From: Sebastes aleutianus
Lineage: Eukaryota; Chordata; Actinopteri; Perciformes; Sebastidae
Direction: 5' to 3'
DNA: 64,000 nt
Assembly: GCA_916700875.1 (NCBI GenBank)
Contig: CAKAKS010000062.1
Coordinates: forward strand, 19,538,126-19,602,125
A program made the position numbers and the translations under genes. The notes under the pieces were generated by a model. The model was not told the origin of the DNA. It searched no databases and worked only from the letters and a program-made list of their open reading frames with translations. Of the stretch, positions 14,801 to 25,473 are shown piece by piece (position 1 is the first letter of the stretch; each line of letters starts with the position of its first letter).

Positions 14801-17800
14801 ATCTGCCTGTGAGGAAGGTGGTAGTTGGGGACACCAACAGGACCGGCTCAGAAGCACAATTCACCGTCGGGCCCCTCCGCTGCCATGGCGACAGTGAGCT
14901 TAAATATTATGGGTTGTGCTCACACAGTGATGTTCAGCTTTGTTGAAGGGTTGAGAGTTGTATTTTTAATATATATATTTCAATGTTTTCCAAAGGAAAC
15001 ATCTGGAACACCATCGCCTTCACCAAGCCCACCTACATAACCTTCCCAACCTTCAGGCCTGGCACCAGCGCTGACATCTCCTTCCACTTCAAAACCTATC
15101 GTGACCACGGCGTCTTCTTGGAGAATTCTGATGACCAGCTTCGAAACTTCATACGGGTAGAGCTGAACAGTGAGTTGACTCATCTGTTACTATTCTCCTC
15201 ATACAACTGATTTATCTCTCTGTATATTTTCTTTTAATATTTCCTGTCCATGTCTTCTTTTCTCTTCCAGCCACCCATAACCTTATGATGGTATTCATGG
15301 TTGGCGACGGCATCGTTAACGTGACACTACACTCCCCTGTGGCACTCAATGACAACGAGTGGCACTTTGTTCAGGCTGAGCTTAATGTGAAGCTGGCTCG
15401 CATCAAGGTTGATTATCAGCCTTGGGCTGTCACACGTTTTCCGGGTCAGACTTTTGTCACCATGAAGTTTACGCATCCTATTCTAGTAGGTAGGTTGCCT
15501 GAGGTGGACTTGGAAATTAGGCATGACATACAGTGTATCCTCTCTAAACTTTGAATAAAGATGAATAACCACTGATTTAAGTATTCTTTGTATTAGGTGC
15601 AGCCAACCGCACCCTGAGACCTTTCTTGGGGTGTCTTCGAGGCTTGCGGATGAACGGTGTTCCGATTGATCTCGAGTCAAAGGTAAATGAACAACAGGGT
15701 ATAAGGAGGAACTGTACTGGAGAGTGTCTCAACGCTACCATACCGTGTCGAAACGACGGCCAGTGTATGGAGGGCTACGCTTCCTACACTTGTGACTGTA
15801 ACAACACAGCTTTTGATGGTTTCTACTGCCATAAAGGTGAGTTCATACATAACAAAACCTTTACATAGTGAACTGACATCGTCAATACTTTGCAACAGAT
15901 ATCTAATTCCACTATGATCTTGTTGCAAGACATCGGAGCCTACTTTGAGATTGGCTCGTGGCTGAGATACGACATACGAAAGAAGCCCATATCAGATGAA
16001 GCTGCATGGGCCAACTGGATCGACCCGCATTATGACAACTTCAGCCTCGGCTACAATGACACAGCAGACGACATAGAGTTCAGTTTCAGCACCGTTTACA
16101 CGCCAGCTGTGCTGCTCTACATCAGCTCCTTCGTTCAAGACTATATCGCTATCATCCTCAGGACTGATGGTAGGAGAAGCTCAGAAACAATCTGTCTGAC
16201 AATGTGAAAGCTGGATTTTTAAAAAATCTGAATTACATTTCTTTCCTCTCTCCCTATAGGCAGTGTAGATCTGAGGTATAAGCTGGGGCTCATAACACAC
16301 AAGTACCAGCTGACTAACCGAAACCTGGCAGATGGATACCCCCACTATGTCAACATAACCAGACACAACAGAACCATCAAAACACAGGTTCATGCTGCCA
16401 CTGCTGTTGCTGTGTAAACTCTGATCTGTGATTTATGTTATTTTCAGTGAAAATGTGTATTATATCTAGAAAAATCATAGACTGTTGTGCACCCACCTTA
16501 GCTTAGCTTAGCATAAAGACTAGGGATGCACGATATATATTGGGCCCGATAAATTATCATAAATTAACATCTTATCCTTTCTTACCCTCAAGTGTGCAAA
16601 AATTACAGGTTATGAACTTATTTTTTCAATACAAAAGTGTAAAATTATCGGTCATCTTATCGGTATCGGCCATGAGAAGCAGGTAATTGAAATTGAAATG
16701 AAAAAAATCCACATCGTGGATCCCTAATAAAGACTGGAAACAGCTAGCCTGGCTCTAAAAATAAAAAAATCTGCTTTATTTTGCCCATAGGTGGATTACA
16801 TGGAGCCCATAGTGGAAAAAATAACCTTAGTGGAGGACGCCAGGTTTGACTCTCCAAAGTCCATGTTCATGGGCAGAGTGATGGGTAAATATCTACTTCA
16901 CCACTTGTTGGTGAGAACACACAGCATAATGTTTTCATCCGGCTGACAGTATTATTAATACATTCATTCTGTCTGCTCTTTCAGAGGTTGGTGACATTGA
17001 CTATGAGATCCAGAGGCACAACGCTCCAGGCTTCATAGGTTGCATATCTGGGGTGAGATACAACGTGTACGCACCTTTAAAGGCCTTCTTCCGTCCAAAT
17101 GAAACAGACCCTCCGGTAACCACAACAGGCTACGTCTCCGAGTCCAACTGTGGCGCCTTCCCTCCTATCCTGGGTTATGTACCATGGGAGGTAGACCCCT
17201 GGTTTACCACCATAGGTGAGTTTATATGTCCCAGAATGCATCTGTAAAAAAAGGGAATGTTATTTCGTATTCATCCACTTATTTGTGTACTTTTCCCTTT
17301 CAGAGTATATTTATATCCATGATGACCTAGGCCTGTTTTGGATAACAGGTAAGATTAAATTTGTTTTAATACTGAATAATCTGATGCCATGGATACATGA
17401 ATTGCTGCATTCAAAAATAAGACCAGTGATGTTACATTTAGTAGTTTATTCAGTTCACTTTGAAGCACTGCTTCTGTTTTACTCACTACTTCCCTCTTCT
17501 CCCAGATGACACAAATCAGCCGTTTGAAATTCTCTTTCCTTTTTTCCTAAAATCCTCTAATCCTAAATTAGAGCAGGGTTGTCAGGTTCCAGTGTGGGCT
17601 TTGGAGTGTTTATTCAAGCGTCTGACTGCAGCCTCAAATGTATTACATGTGGGACAAAACTGGAAAAAAAACATACTTATTGAAAAACAAACAGCCAGAC
17701 GTTTCTACTATGTTATTATCATACTGGAGATTATATTTGATCAGTTGAAGTCAGATTATCTTTTTTAATCTACTTGAGTATATGAATGAAATTAATTTAA

Positions 17801-20800
17801 GTAAAATAGATTTGTCTTTACAAGAGATATGTAATATTAAATAAATAAATGACCAGTCACTTTTAAATGTCTTTTACGTACTTAGATTTATACATTTGTA
17901 TACAATATTTATCTGGAAATAGATCATTTACAATCAGTATAATAACTTTAACAGTATATTAAGCCTAAATGCCCTTATCACCATAAGATCAATGACCAAA
18001 ACTGTTGCAATGATAATAGAACAATCATGTAAAAGGCAACACACAATGAAAAAGAAACAGATTATGACCTAAAGAATTTTATACTGTCGTTAAAAGAATA
18101 AAAAATAATTTTATTTAACGTTCTACAATACGATAAAAAACATATTTTGATATAATTAAATGTAAGAAAGCTGTCTATGCTAGAAATATATCATCATTGA
18201 TATTATGTCAATTCATTATGATGTAATTCATCATTTTGATATGAAACAATGGAGAGATCATATCAAAAATAACATTATTTATATCTGTCAACGTAGAAAT
18301 GAGTGCATTAAAACAAACGCATTAAACCGTGGCTGAAATATGACAAATGTGTGTTTCTCTGTACATCTATGGATTTCTGGAAAACACCAATATTTAATAT
18401 ACTTCTTCCACTGTTTAATCCCCATGATAACCCTGCACCTTATTACAAGAGGAGTGTTGAGACCAGATGAGCGGTTTGCAGTGCAGTATTACAGATAACG
18501 GACAAAATGAGAGCAGGTCTCCCTGGTGAGCAGGAGAGGCTGGAGTCTCAGGATTAAACTGCAGCACAGAGATGCTGTGCTCCATCCCTGTCTGAGACCT
18601 TTACCGGATCAGCTATATTTAGTCTACAGTACATGGGACCCAGTTTACCGTTCATCATTGATAGATGCTTCAGTTTAATAGATCATTCAGATTCAGAGGT
18701 ATTATGCTAATGCGGGACATCAGCATGTCATTAAAGATTGGTGCGCCTTTCAATCATCCCAACAATGGTCCCCGCTGGTTATCAGACATCCTCCTTGTCT
18801 GATATAATGCCCAGGATAAAATGGTTATGACTGAGAAATTACACCATTTGTTTTAAATGTAGTTGATAAAACAAAACTGCTGGTGAACAAATTATGTCAC
18901 AACGATATTGAAGACATATATTTTGTCTTTATTTGTCCTGTGACAATATCACTTTAAATACAATTTCTGCTGCTCTAATCTGTGTTGGGTGCAGTATATC
19001 TTTTCAACAGCATCGATCTATTCTCTATATCCATTTATTGAGGGTATGACCCTGAGGAGATGAGGTCTTTTCTCATCATGCATTGGTAAAAAGGCTGGGA
19101 GACACTGACATTTCGCCAGTCCATTACACTGTGAACACACTGACTGACAAACAAACACACACCTACAGGCAATTTAGTGTCTCCCTGCAGTTCAGCTGAC
19201 CTGCATGTCTTTGGACTGTGACGGGAAACCCAAGCAAACACAGGGGAAACATTAAAACTACACTCAGAAAGGATAAGAGCTGGGTTGTCTGAACCTTGCT
19301 TGAATTACTGAACAACAATTCAGGCTCAAAGGCAACTGGTCTGTGAATACCCATGAAAATGAAAAAAAAAAGGTCTGCACACCTTAGGTCCAGTGGAGGG
19401 TATACGCGGGTATACTGGGCATACCCACCTCTTTTTGTGGCAGTTTACAGTATACCCACCATTCAGCCAAAAAGCCATTGGAATATATGAGAGTATACCC
19501 ACTTCAACCTCAGTAAACTACTACCGATCTACCTAGTAATACACCCACCTCATCAACTACCACTACACCACTGTTTAGCTCCCTTAGAGGGACTGTTTGT
19601 AAGAATCAGAAATGCTTGTTAACAGCGACACCTGTGGCTGTTAAGTCAACGAAAGTCAGTGTTGGACTTGCGCTTGTGCTCGCGCTACATAGACATGAAC
19701 GAGCATCCGTCAAAACAGTGAGGCGACACACGTCAGCTAAAACCACAATATCTCTCTATATTTCACCTGCTTGGCAGTAATGTTAGCTGAGACGAAGGTC
19801 TCTCCATGAATTAATGCTGATCTTAATGTTGGCTTTTCCTGCTTCAGCCTCCCGACCGCGGTCGGAGGAAACAGGGGAGACACCGTAGTTTTGGTGGGAG
19901 ATGATAACGTTACTCGCTGCGGAGCCCCGTCACTTCACAAGACACGGGAAACCTCTGTTGGTCTGGAGGAGCTTCAGCAGTTATTTCTGCACAAACGTCC
20001 ACTGAACATTCACTAGATATTCTCAGAGCTACGAAGTCTTCTGCAGTGTGTAGTGAGCACGCATGCACGTGAGGTGGAGCGAAATAGCGAGAACGAGCGT
20101 GGTGTGTGAGTGAAGGTAAGCAGGCAGGCAGAGGAGCAGAGTACAGCAGAGACTCCGGTCCTGGAGACCAAAGCTACGGTCTCCCCCGCGTCCTCCGACC
20201 GCCGCCAACACTGTTTAACAGACGGGCTTCGCTAGATATAACTTTGCGGTTTTGGTGCTTCCGTGTAGTTTGTGTTGGAGTCTGAGTCTGAACAGCGTAG
20301 CCACACGTGTAAGAAGTTACAAACAGTCCCTTTAAAGTGACCATTTGTAGCTCATATCAACTACTCACCGCTTTGTGACCTTATAACTGTTTTTCTGGTA
20401 TGACTCCATGGTGACCGTTGAATCCGAAAACGGGTGTAAATCCTTGATGAATTGATTGAACAGCAAAAATCTATATTAAAACTATTTATAAACTCTCACA
20501 AAACTCGTGCAGTTTACTCCAATTCTCATTTATCCAGTCTTATGCTCTGTACTTTACAGACATTTTCACCAAAATCTTACTTTTTAAATCACTTCAGCCA
20601 CTAACGTCTGCTGCCGCTACCTGCTCGCGCATGCCCGTTGCGAGTCCGTGTCTGAGACGGTAGCTAGGTAACTAGGTGGTTGCTAGGTAACTAGGTGGTT
20701 GCTAGGGTAGCTAGGTAGGTAGCTACGTAGCTAGCAGTTGTTAAAGCTAGCCTCCATACTTTAATTCATCAAGGATTTAATCCGTTTTTCGGAACATCGT

Positions 20801-22300
20801 TCACCGTAACACAGGGTGAGTAACTGATATAAAAATGGTAATTTTAAGGGTGTAAAAGTAGACCTTTTTATTGCTATTCTGTTGCTAGGGCAACAGCTTT
20901 GGTAGAAGGTAGTGGCTAGCTAGAAGGGAGCAAAGGGAAACTCTCGCGAGATTGTTAAGGTTAGGATAGGTCGTCGGGCAGCGAGTCTCGCGAGAGTTTT
21001 TGCACGTTTTTGCAGATTTTGCAATGAAAAGTTTACTATCAGCTACTGCATTAATAAAACATTGTACCAGGAAATACAAAGGGGCCCATTTTAGAATGGT
21101 TATGTTGTCAAGTTTGAAAAGGTCTATTTCTGCAGTGATAGCCTACCTTAAACAAAAAACAAAGGAAGTATAGCTTCCTCATACTGGCCATTCTGTGTCA
21201 ATGACAGGTGAATCTTGTGTGCATAAACAAACTAAATACAAAGTACATGGCACCAAAGATGTTGCAGAAATACAGATAGCAGGATTCAGTCACAGTAGAC
21301 ATTTCTCAATGTGCAGCATGGACTGACTATTAGAAACCTCTAACCAAGTTAGAAACCTGACCGGATGTTAGAGGATGGGTCTGGCACTAGATAATATCTG
21401 ACCTAAATTCAATTTGGCTGATAAAATATAATAATATAGTATTAAAAAGCAGCCAAACAGTGCCTGCTTTTCATCAGTATTCCAAGAAGCACCTCTTTCC
21501 TCATTGTGTGGCAGATTAACTGCAAGTTTGAAAAGGTCTATTTCTTTCTTTTATCGTTGCTAGATACCCTATAGCCTACATGTTTGCACGCATTCTGTTT
21601 AAAAACTTCTGCTCTTTATTTTCTTTCTGTTCCATTGATATATGCCTTTCTTTCTTTCCCTGTATAAAGCACTTTGAACTGCATTTGTATGAAAAGGTGC
21701 TAGGTCTATGCTACGAATAAACTTAAACTAAAAGAATGAAAAGAAAATTAACTTTGTAGTGCGAGCAGTGATAGCCTACCTTAAACAAAAAACAAAGGAA
21801 GTATAGCTTCCTCATACTGGCCATTCTGTGTCAATGACAGGTGTTTCTTGTGTGCATAAACAAACTAAATACAAAGAACATGGCACCAAAGATGGACTGA
21901 CTATTAGAAACCTGACCGGATGTTAGAGGATGGGTCTGGCCCTAGATAATATCTGACCTAAATTCAATTTGGCTGATAAAATATAATAATATAGTATTAA
22001 AAAGCAGCCGAACAGTGCCTGCTCCTCATCAGTATTCCAAGAAGCACTTCCCTCCACATTGTGTGGCAGATTAACTGACTGTGCTATTTTTATCCTTCAG
22101 TCATTGTCATCCTGGCTCTGCTGCTGCTCTTCGGAGGCCTGTACAGCATCTACGTCTACGCGTACCAGCAGAAGGGCAGCTACCGCACCAACGAACCCAA
22201 GAACCTGGAGTCCCCCAGCAGCTCCAGGCCGCTGACCGAGACCCTGAGGAGAGAAAAGAAGAACCTCCCGGAGATTGACGAGGAGTTCAGGAGCGACTAG
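1312..22300 (+). CDS. cntnap1: CNTNAP1: contactin-associated protein 1 (Caspr), 24 coding exons
   Basis: Neurexin-superfamily type I membrane protein. In vertebrates it pairs in cis with contactin at the axonal side of paranodal septate-like junctions. Coding exons: 1312-1372, 6379-6480, 6844-7037, 7322-7475, 7815-8018, 9071-9255, 9488-9637, 9750-10011, 11336-11485, 11563-11737, 12738-12844, 12964-13086, 13762-13965, 14052-14208, 14766-14893, 14996-15169, 15271-15489, 15597-15836, 15930-16169, 16260-16387, 16791-16884, 16985-17215, 17304-17348, 22101-22300. All junctions are GT-AG, and the lengths sum to 3927 nt (1308 codons plus TAG). Order seen: signal peptide (1-20), discoidin domain (about 22-165), laminin G 1 and 2 (190-530), EGF (545-585), fibrinogen-like region (590-790), laminin G 3 (800-950), EGF (960-1000), laminin G 4 (1010-1190), one TM helix (about 1236-1260). 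The short tail keeps the juxtamembrane KGSYRTNEPK motif, which resembles the protein 4.1-binding site. The ATG has A at -3. The human protein is 1384 aa; the PGY repeats and proline-rich tail are missing here. Intron 1 (5.0 kb) and intron 23 (4.75 kb) are by far the largest. Confidence 0.97.
2764..2798. repeat. (TG)n microsatellite
   Basis: Seventeen TG dinucleotides in a row inside CNTNAP1 intron 1. On the opposite strand it reads as a poly-histidine/threonine ORF, which is an artefact. Confidence 0.95.
4350..4855. mobile_element. Degenerate non-autonomous DNA element, AGTATGC-type
   Basis: The segment opens with a motif close to GTCCAAAATTCCAAACTA and closes with AGTATGCGATTTTGAACG, which are weakly inverted. 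TAGTATG-type words recur near both ends. From memory this arrangement is common in dispersed elements of percomorph fish. Target duplications could not be located, so the borders are approximate. Confidence 0.4.
8237..8760. repeat. Pair of ~75 bp direct repeats in CNTNAP1 intron 5
   Basis: The block at 8237-8311 recurs at 8686-8760 with only a few substitutions. Both copies open with AGATAATGCCTCATTTGCAT, and both carry the octamer ATTTGCAT. The roughly 375 bases between them are AT-rich without features. This may be a diverged long repeat or element ends in direct orientation. Confidence 0.7.
10560..11075. mobile_element. Interspersed fish repeat in CNTNAP1 intron 8
   Basis: Contains CTTCTATACAATCAGACTTC followed by GCAACCAGAGGAGTCGCC, word combinations I recognise from a very abundant teleost short repeat. 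No coding capacity. Borders are approximate because no clean target-site duplication was found. Confidence 0.5.
11811..12304. mobile_element. Short interspersed element, copy 1 (intron 10 of CNTNAP1)
   Basis: This block matches, in inverted orientation, the block at about 39964-40375 near EZH1. Shared words include GGGCTCATTCTAAGCTAAC, the ACGGTTTTG segment next to a TGGTACC- or GGTACC-type motif, and the end near CAAATCCCACACACTGTATC. The two copies show the same non-coding element inserted twice in this window. Confidence 0.7.
13356..13694. mobile_element. Tigger/pogo-like MITE with TA target site
   Basis: Imperfect ~26 bp terminal inverted repeats start with CAGTGGGAACC at the left and end with GGTTTCCACTG at the right. 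The element is flanked on both sides by TA, as expected of the Tc1/mariner superfamily. The repeated GATCAC words continue inward. There is no transposase ORF, so it is non-autonomous. It lies in CNTNAP1 intron 12, upstream of the exon at 13762. Confidence 0.75.
14285..14700. mobile_element. Interspersed element with ~27 bp internal sub-repeats
   Basis: It fills most of CNTNAP1 intron 14. Four or five tandem units of about 27 bp, core GTTAGGTTTAGGCAACAAAA, occupy 14348-14470. Related units occur inverted near 34750-34850 and 55085-55150, and a flanking AAAATAAACTTC...TTCACAGG segment recurs near 56708, so it is a dispersed family and not a local satellite. Confidence 0.7.
16521..16726. mobile_element. 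hAT-type MITE with exact 8-bp target duplication
   Basis: A 206 bp element in CNTNAP1 intron 20. The left end TAGGGATGCACGAT (16521-16534) and right end ATCGTGGATCCCTA (16713-16726) are inverted repeats with one mismatch. The 8 bp ATAAAGAC immediately flanks both sides (16513-16520 and 16727-16734). An 8 bp duplication is the signature of hAT transposases. No coding capacity. Confidence 0.9.
19025..19235. mobile_element. Decayed L2-like LINE 3' fragment
   Basis: Shares a run of words with the clearer copy at 59188-59546, notably ACCTACAGGCAATTTAG and CTGCATGTCTTTGGACTGTG. It is more diverged than the other copy and has no open frame. Confidence 0.6.
19588..20331. mobile_element. ~744 bp non-autonomous element with inverted termini
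   Basis: The left end AGGGACTGTTTGTAA is mirrored by TTACAAACAGTCCCT at the right end, a perfect 15 bp inverted repeat. The interior is GC-richer than the surrounding intron, with no long ORF of recognisable function. Neighbouring TTAG/TTAA bases hint at a TTAA-like target, but no exact duplication is visible. Confidence 0.8.
20655..20745. repeat. GCTAGGTA-rich simple repeat
   Basis: Tandem copies of GGTAGCTAGGTAACTAGGTGG-like units within CNTNAP1 intron 23. Imperfect and low in complexity. Confidence 0.8.
21132..22077. repeat. Tandem segmental duplication before the last CNTNAP1 exon
   Basis: Copy A (21132-21522) and copy B (21765-22077) both start with GCAGTGATAGCCTACCTTAA and both end with GTGGCAGATTAACTG. 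Copy B lacks a ~75 bp internal piece present in A. Copy A is flanked on each side by AAGTTTGAAAAGGTCTATTT (21111 and 21525). Copy B stops about 20 bp short of the acceptor at 22100, so the acceptor itself was not duplicated. Confidence 0.9.
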
Positions 22301-25300
22301 CATCACAGGACCTTTGGGGAAGCGGGTGGGGTTTGACTGCGGGTTGGGGAGAGGGAAATAACACTTACAACAACCACAGATACCTGTATTAAGTTTTCTA
22401 ATTCTTTTTTTTTTTTTTTTACATCTTGGTTTGTGTTCCTTTCCCCGGGTTGAGTGGGATCAGACGCCTGGTGCTCTACATATTTTGGTTAAAAGGGTTA
22501 AAAGTTCAAATCAAGTCCCATGCTGCGTGAGTAGCCAACAAGTCTCACACTGTATTGCAGGGTGAAATACTGAAGTGCCTCATCTGAGCAAGCTTGATCT
22601 GAAGTAACATTATAGCTTATTCAGATAGGGTTTAGATTATGTGGGGTCAGGATTTTAAGGGATGTTTAGTTACAGTCAGAACATCAGTTTAATGTTTTCT
22701 AACCCTTTTATTGATTTTTTTTCCTGAGCCATTTTTGAGACCGATTAAAGCTACCAATATCTTACTGTATAGATGTATTGCCATCTAAGATATACCTTTC
22801 GATGACAATCTCTCATGGAGCCATTTTTGACAGTTTATAATCCGTGAACACATCTGGGAACTAGTAAACTAACAAAAATCCAGGTTTTCATGAATAAAAA
22901 CAACAGAAGAGAGAACAAGCATGGAGCCTTGAGATGAGATAAGCTTTGAGATAATACATATAAAGGTCGTAAAAGGTATATACGCTTCTATTTGTTGTAT
23001 TGCAGCCTATAACAGTGCATTACCTATACAGAATGGCACATGTAAGCGGTTCAGAATTGCCATTGTGTCAATAGATAGCAGCTTTGCCGATCGCAGTATG
23101 CTCAGATTCCTAAACACATTCTTCGGAGATGAGAGTGTGATGATATGAACATATTCCTCTGGGTGTGAGAGCTAACAGGCTGTTGGTGCTCTGCAGAATC
23201 AAAACAAACGTTGAGGTGATGAAGCTCGCCAGGGACAGGGTGACCTAAATATCCAAGATGTCATTCTTTCTGGTTGCTTATATTATGGTCAAGCTGCCAA
23301 TAGCGCGGTGCTAAAGAGAGTTTGACTTATCTCTATATAACAATAGTATCACAACTCACAATCCTTTCAGCCCCAATAATAAGCATCCTTCAGGAAGCAG
23401 CTGCTCCCTGTGGCCACGTGGAGAAGCATACATATAAACACACAGTCACATATGTACAGAGGACCACAAGAGTGTAAATGCTAATCTTTTACTTCCATAC
23501 TGCTTGAATATTTTTGCATAGGACAGCCACGCTGCCATCGCTGCTGCTGCTGCTTGTTTAGCTGCTTTCAGTGGAAAGTCAAAAACTCTACCTATAATAG
23601 TCCAATGAAATTTTCTTCTCTGGCAGATGAAATTTCGTTTGATGTGTGGTGCAACCAAAGCTTCAGGCTATCATCACTCACCGCAGCTCTTCTCAATACT
23701 AAGGCACTATTGTGTATGTGAAAAAAAAAATGGGAAAAAACATTTGTAACATATCAGTTATGCATTTGTAGAGCATGGCCGCACTTTGCAGCAACATGCA
23801 ATAATACGAGCTTCTTTCAGCCACCAATGATGTTTAATTTGCAGATAGCAAGTAGGATGTAATGAGTGTATACGTGAATATATGAATAATGTGTTAAGCG
23901 ACTTTTATATTCCTGTGGTTTATACAAAACAAAACAGTTCAACGGAGTGCTTTGAATGTAAATCCTCTGACTGTGTAATGTATGAGCGGACACTGCAGTG
24001 AAGTTTTCGTTGTAGGCTGCTCAGCACTGAAAGTAAACTTATTCATGGTAGCTTTTTGGAACGCTCAGGATAAAGAAAGTGCAGTACTTGTTCTCTGTAG
24101 CACTAATACACCTCCAAAAAACTCAACATTGTTGGTTTCTTCCGTTACAGACGGGCAGGACTGTGCTGAAATTGTGCAGGGAAAGGATGTAAAAAAAAAA
24201 ATGCAATTACTGTAAAGGCACGACTTGCTAACGATGTATGAAAATGTATAGATTCGGCCAAAGCTGGCATTAAAAGGTTATATTTTTGCTGTGATGAGAT
24301 GAATGATACTGAAGCGGAGTGAAACAGTTGGTTTGTGACAAAGAACAGTGTGTTTTTGTTAAAAGGACAATCACCACTCAAAGTTCATATTCGGCGCAAG
24401 CCAACAAACTTGGGTCAAATATGCTTTGTTGCCTATTAGGAAAAGTCGACTTATGTGTTCTATAAATGTATACACCTCACTGTATTCACCGGTAAATGGG
24501 CTATAAACAATCAGCCTAGCAGTGTCACTCACTAGTTAATCATGCGTGGTCCCTGGAGCGTGTGTGTGTGTATGTGTGACTGACTGGATGTTTAGATGTT
24601 TGTGTATTCATAGTATGCCCACCAAGATGTTAAATAATAACTCTCATTAAAAAAACAAACGTGCACTGATGCCAATTCACTTATTGTAGTGCACCAACAG
24701 TAGTACAGACAGAAGTAAGGCCCCTGGATGTAACTCAGAGTGGCTCCTCCGTGTTTGGCTTCAGGTGTTTGTACATTACAATCTGTGCTGAACTGATCCT
24801 GAAGGGTGTGAATAAAGGGGATTAAGATAAAATGGCCAGTAGAGGGAGTAGGTCAGAGGGATGTTAACTCAGACAGGGTATCTGCTGATTTCACCAAATG
24901 TGTAACATTTACTGTAATTCCTCCTGGAATTAAACCTGAGATCAAGAATTAAAACAAAAAAATAAAACATAAAGGGGCATAAAGTTAAATTAGGGTTGGT
25001 AAAAAGTCATGATTTTCTTTGTAAATCTAGTCTGAGCTCTATTAACACTTATAGAGATTTAAGACTTTTTCTTACTCTATATGAATCTGCAGATCCCCTG
25101 TCAACAGTGATAATATGTATTAAATAGAGACAATAAAGCACCAGAGTGAGCAGCAGGCAGGTTAGAGTCACTTCTCTGCACCATCAAACCGAATCCTTCT
25201 GCAACAGGTACCAGGAATGATCATTACAGTTGTGTTTGTGATCACACTGGAGTTTTTTCTGTTCTTCAGTCCGCTCGATTTTGTTTTGTAATACTTTCAC

Positions 25301-25375
25301 TGTAAATGACCATTACTGTGTAAATCCAGGCGAAGCCAAACCGTCACCTCAATAAAAGAAGCTTGAAGGAAATCG
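22301..25375 (+). other. cntnap1: CNTNAP1 3' UTR
   Basis: About 3 kb without a supported coding exon follows the stop codon. It carries a T-run at 22406-22424, several A-runs and scattered short ORFs. The best poly(A) signal is AATAAA at 25351-25356, followed by a GT-rich stretch (GTCAGTGTGTTATTTTAG). An earlier AATAAA lies near 24812. Axonal genes often have long 3' UTRs, so the length is plausible. The exact end is inferred. Confidence 0.65.
25351..25356 (+). terminator. Predicted poly(A) signal of CNTNAP1
   Basis: Canonical AATAAA with a downstream GT-rich element. It lies only about 110 bp from the opposite-strand poly(A) signal predicted for EZH1, which fits two convergent transcripts ending back to back. 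Confidence 0.55.
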
Positions 25376-25467
25376 TCAGTGTGTTATTTTAGGTGCTTTT
25401 TTGCACAGAGACACAATTAACACACCCAAGGACTCGAACAGCATTTTTTAATGTATAAAGTTAAACT

Positions 25468-25473
25468 TTTATT
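25468..25473 (-). terminator. Predicted poly(A) signal of EZH1
   Basis: TTTATT on the plus strand, i.e. AATAAA on the minus strand, about 1.28 kb downstream of the EZH1 stop codon. Other minus-strand AATAAA-like words may also be used, so this is the likely distal signal and not a proven one. Confidence 0.5.

Larger units (their letters stand above)
17349..22100 (+). other. CNTNAP1 intron 23 (4.75 kb)
   Basis: Separates the short exon encoding the start of the transmembrane helix from the last exon. It holds AT-rich DNA (about 17700-18350), a decayed L2-like segment (about 19025-19230), a ~744 bp inverted-repeat element (19588-20331), GCTAGGTA-type simple repeats (about 20655-20745) and a tandem duplication directly before the last acceptor. 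I see no nested exon. Confidence 0.75.
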
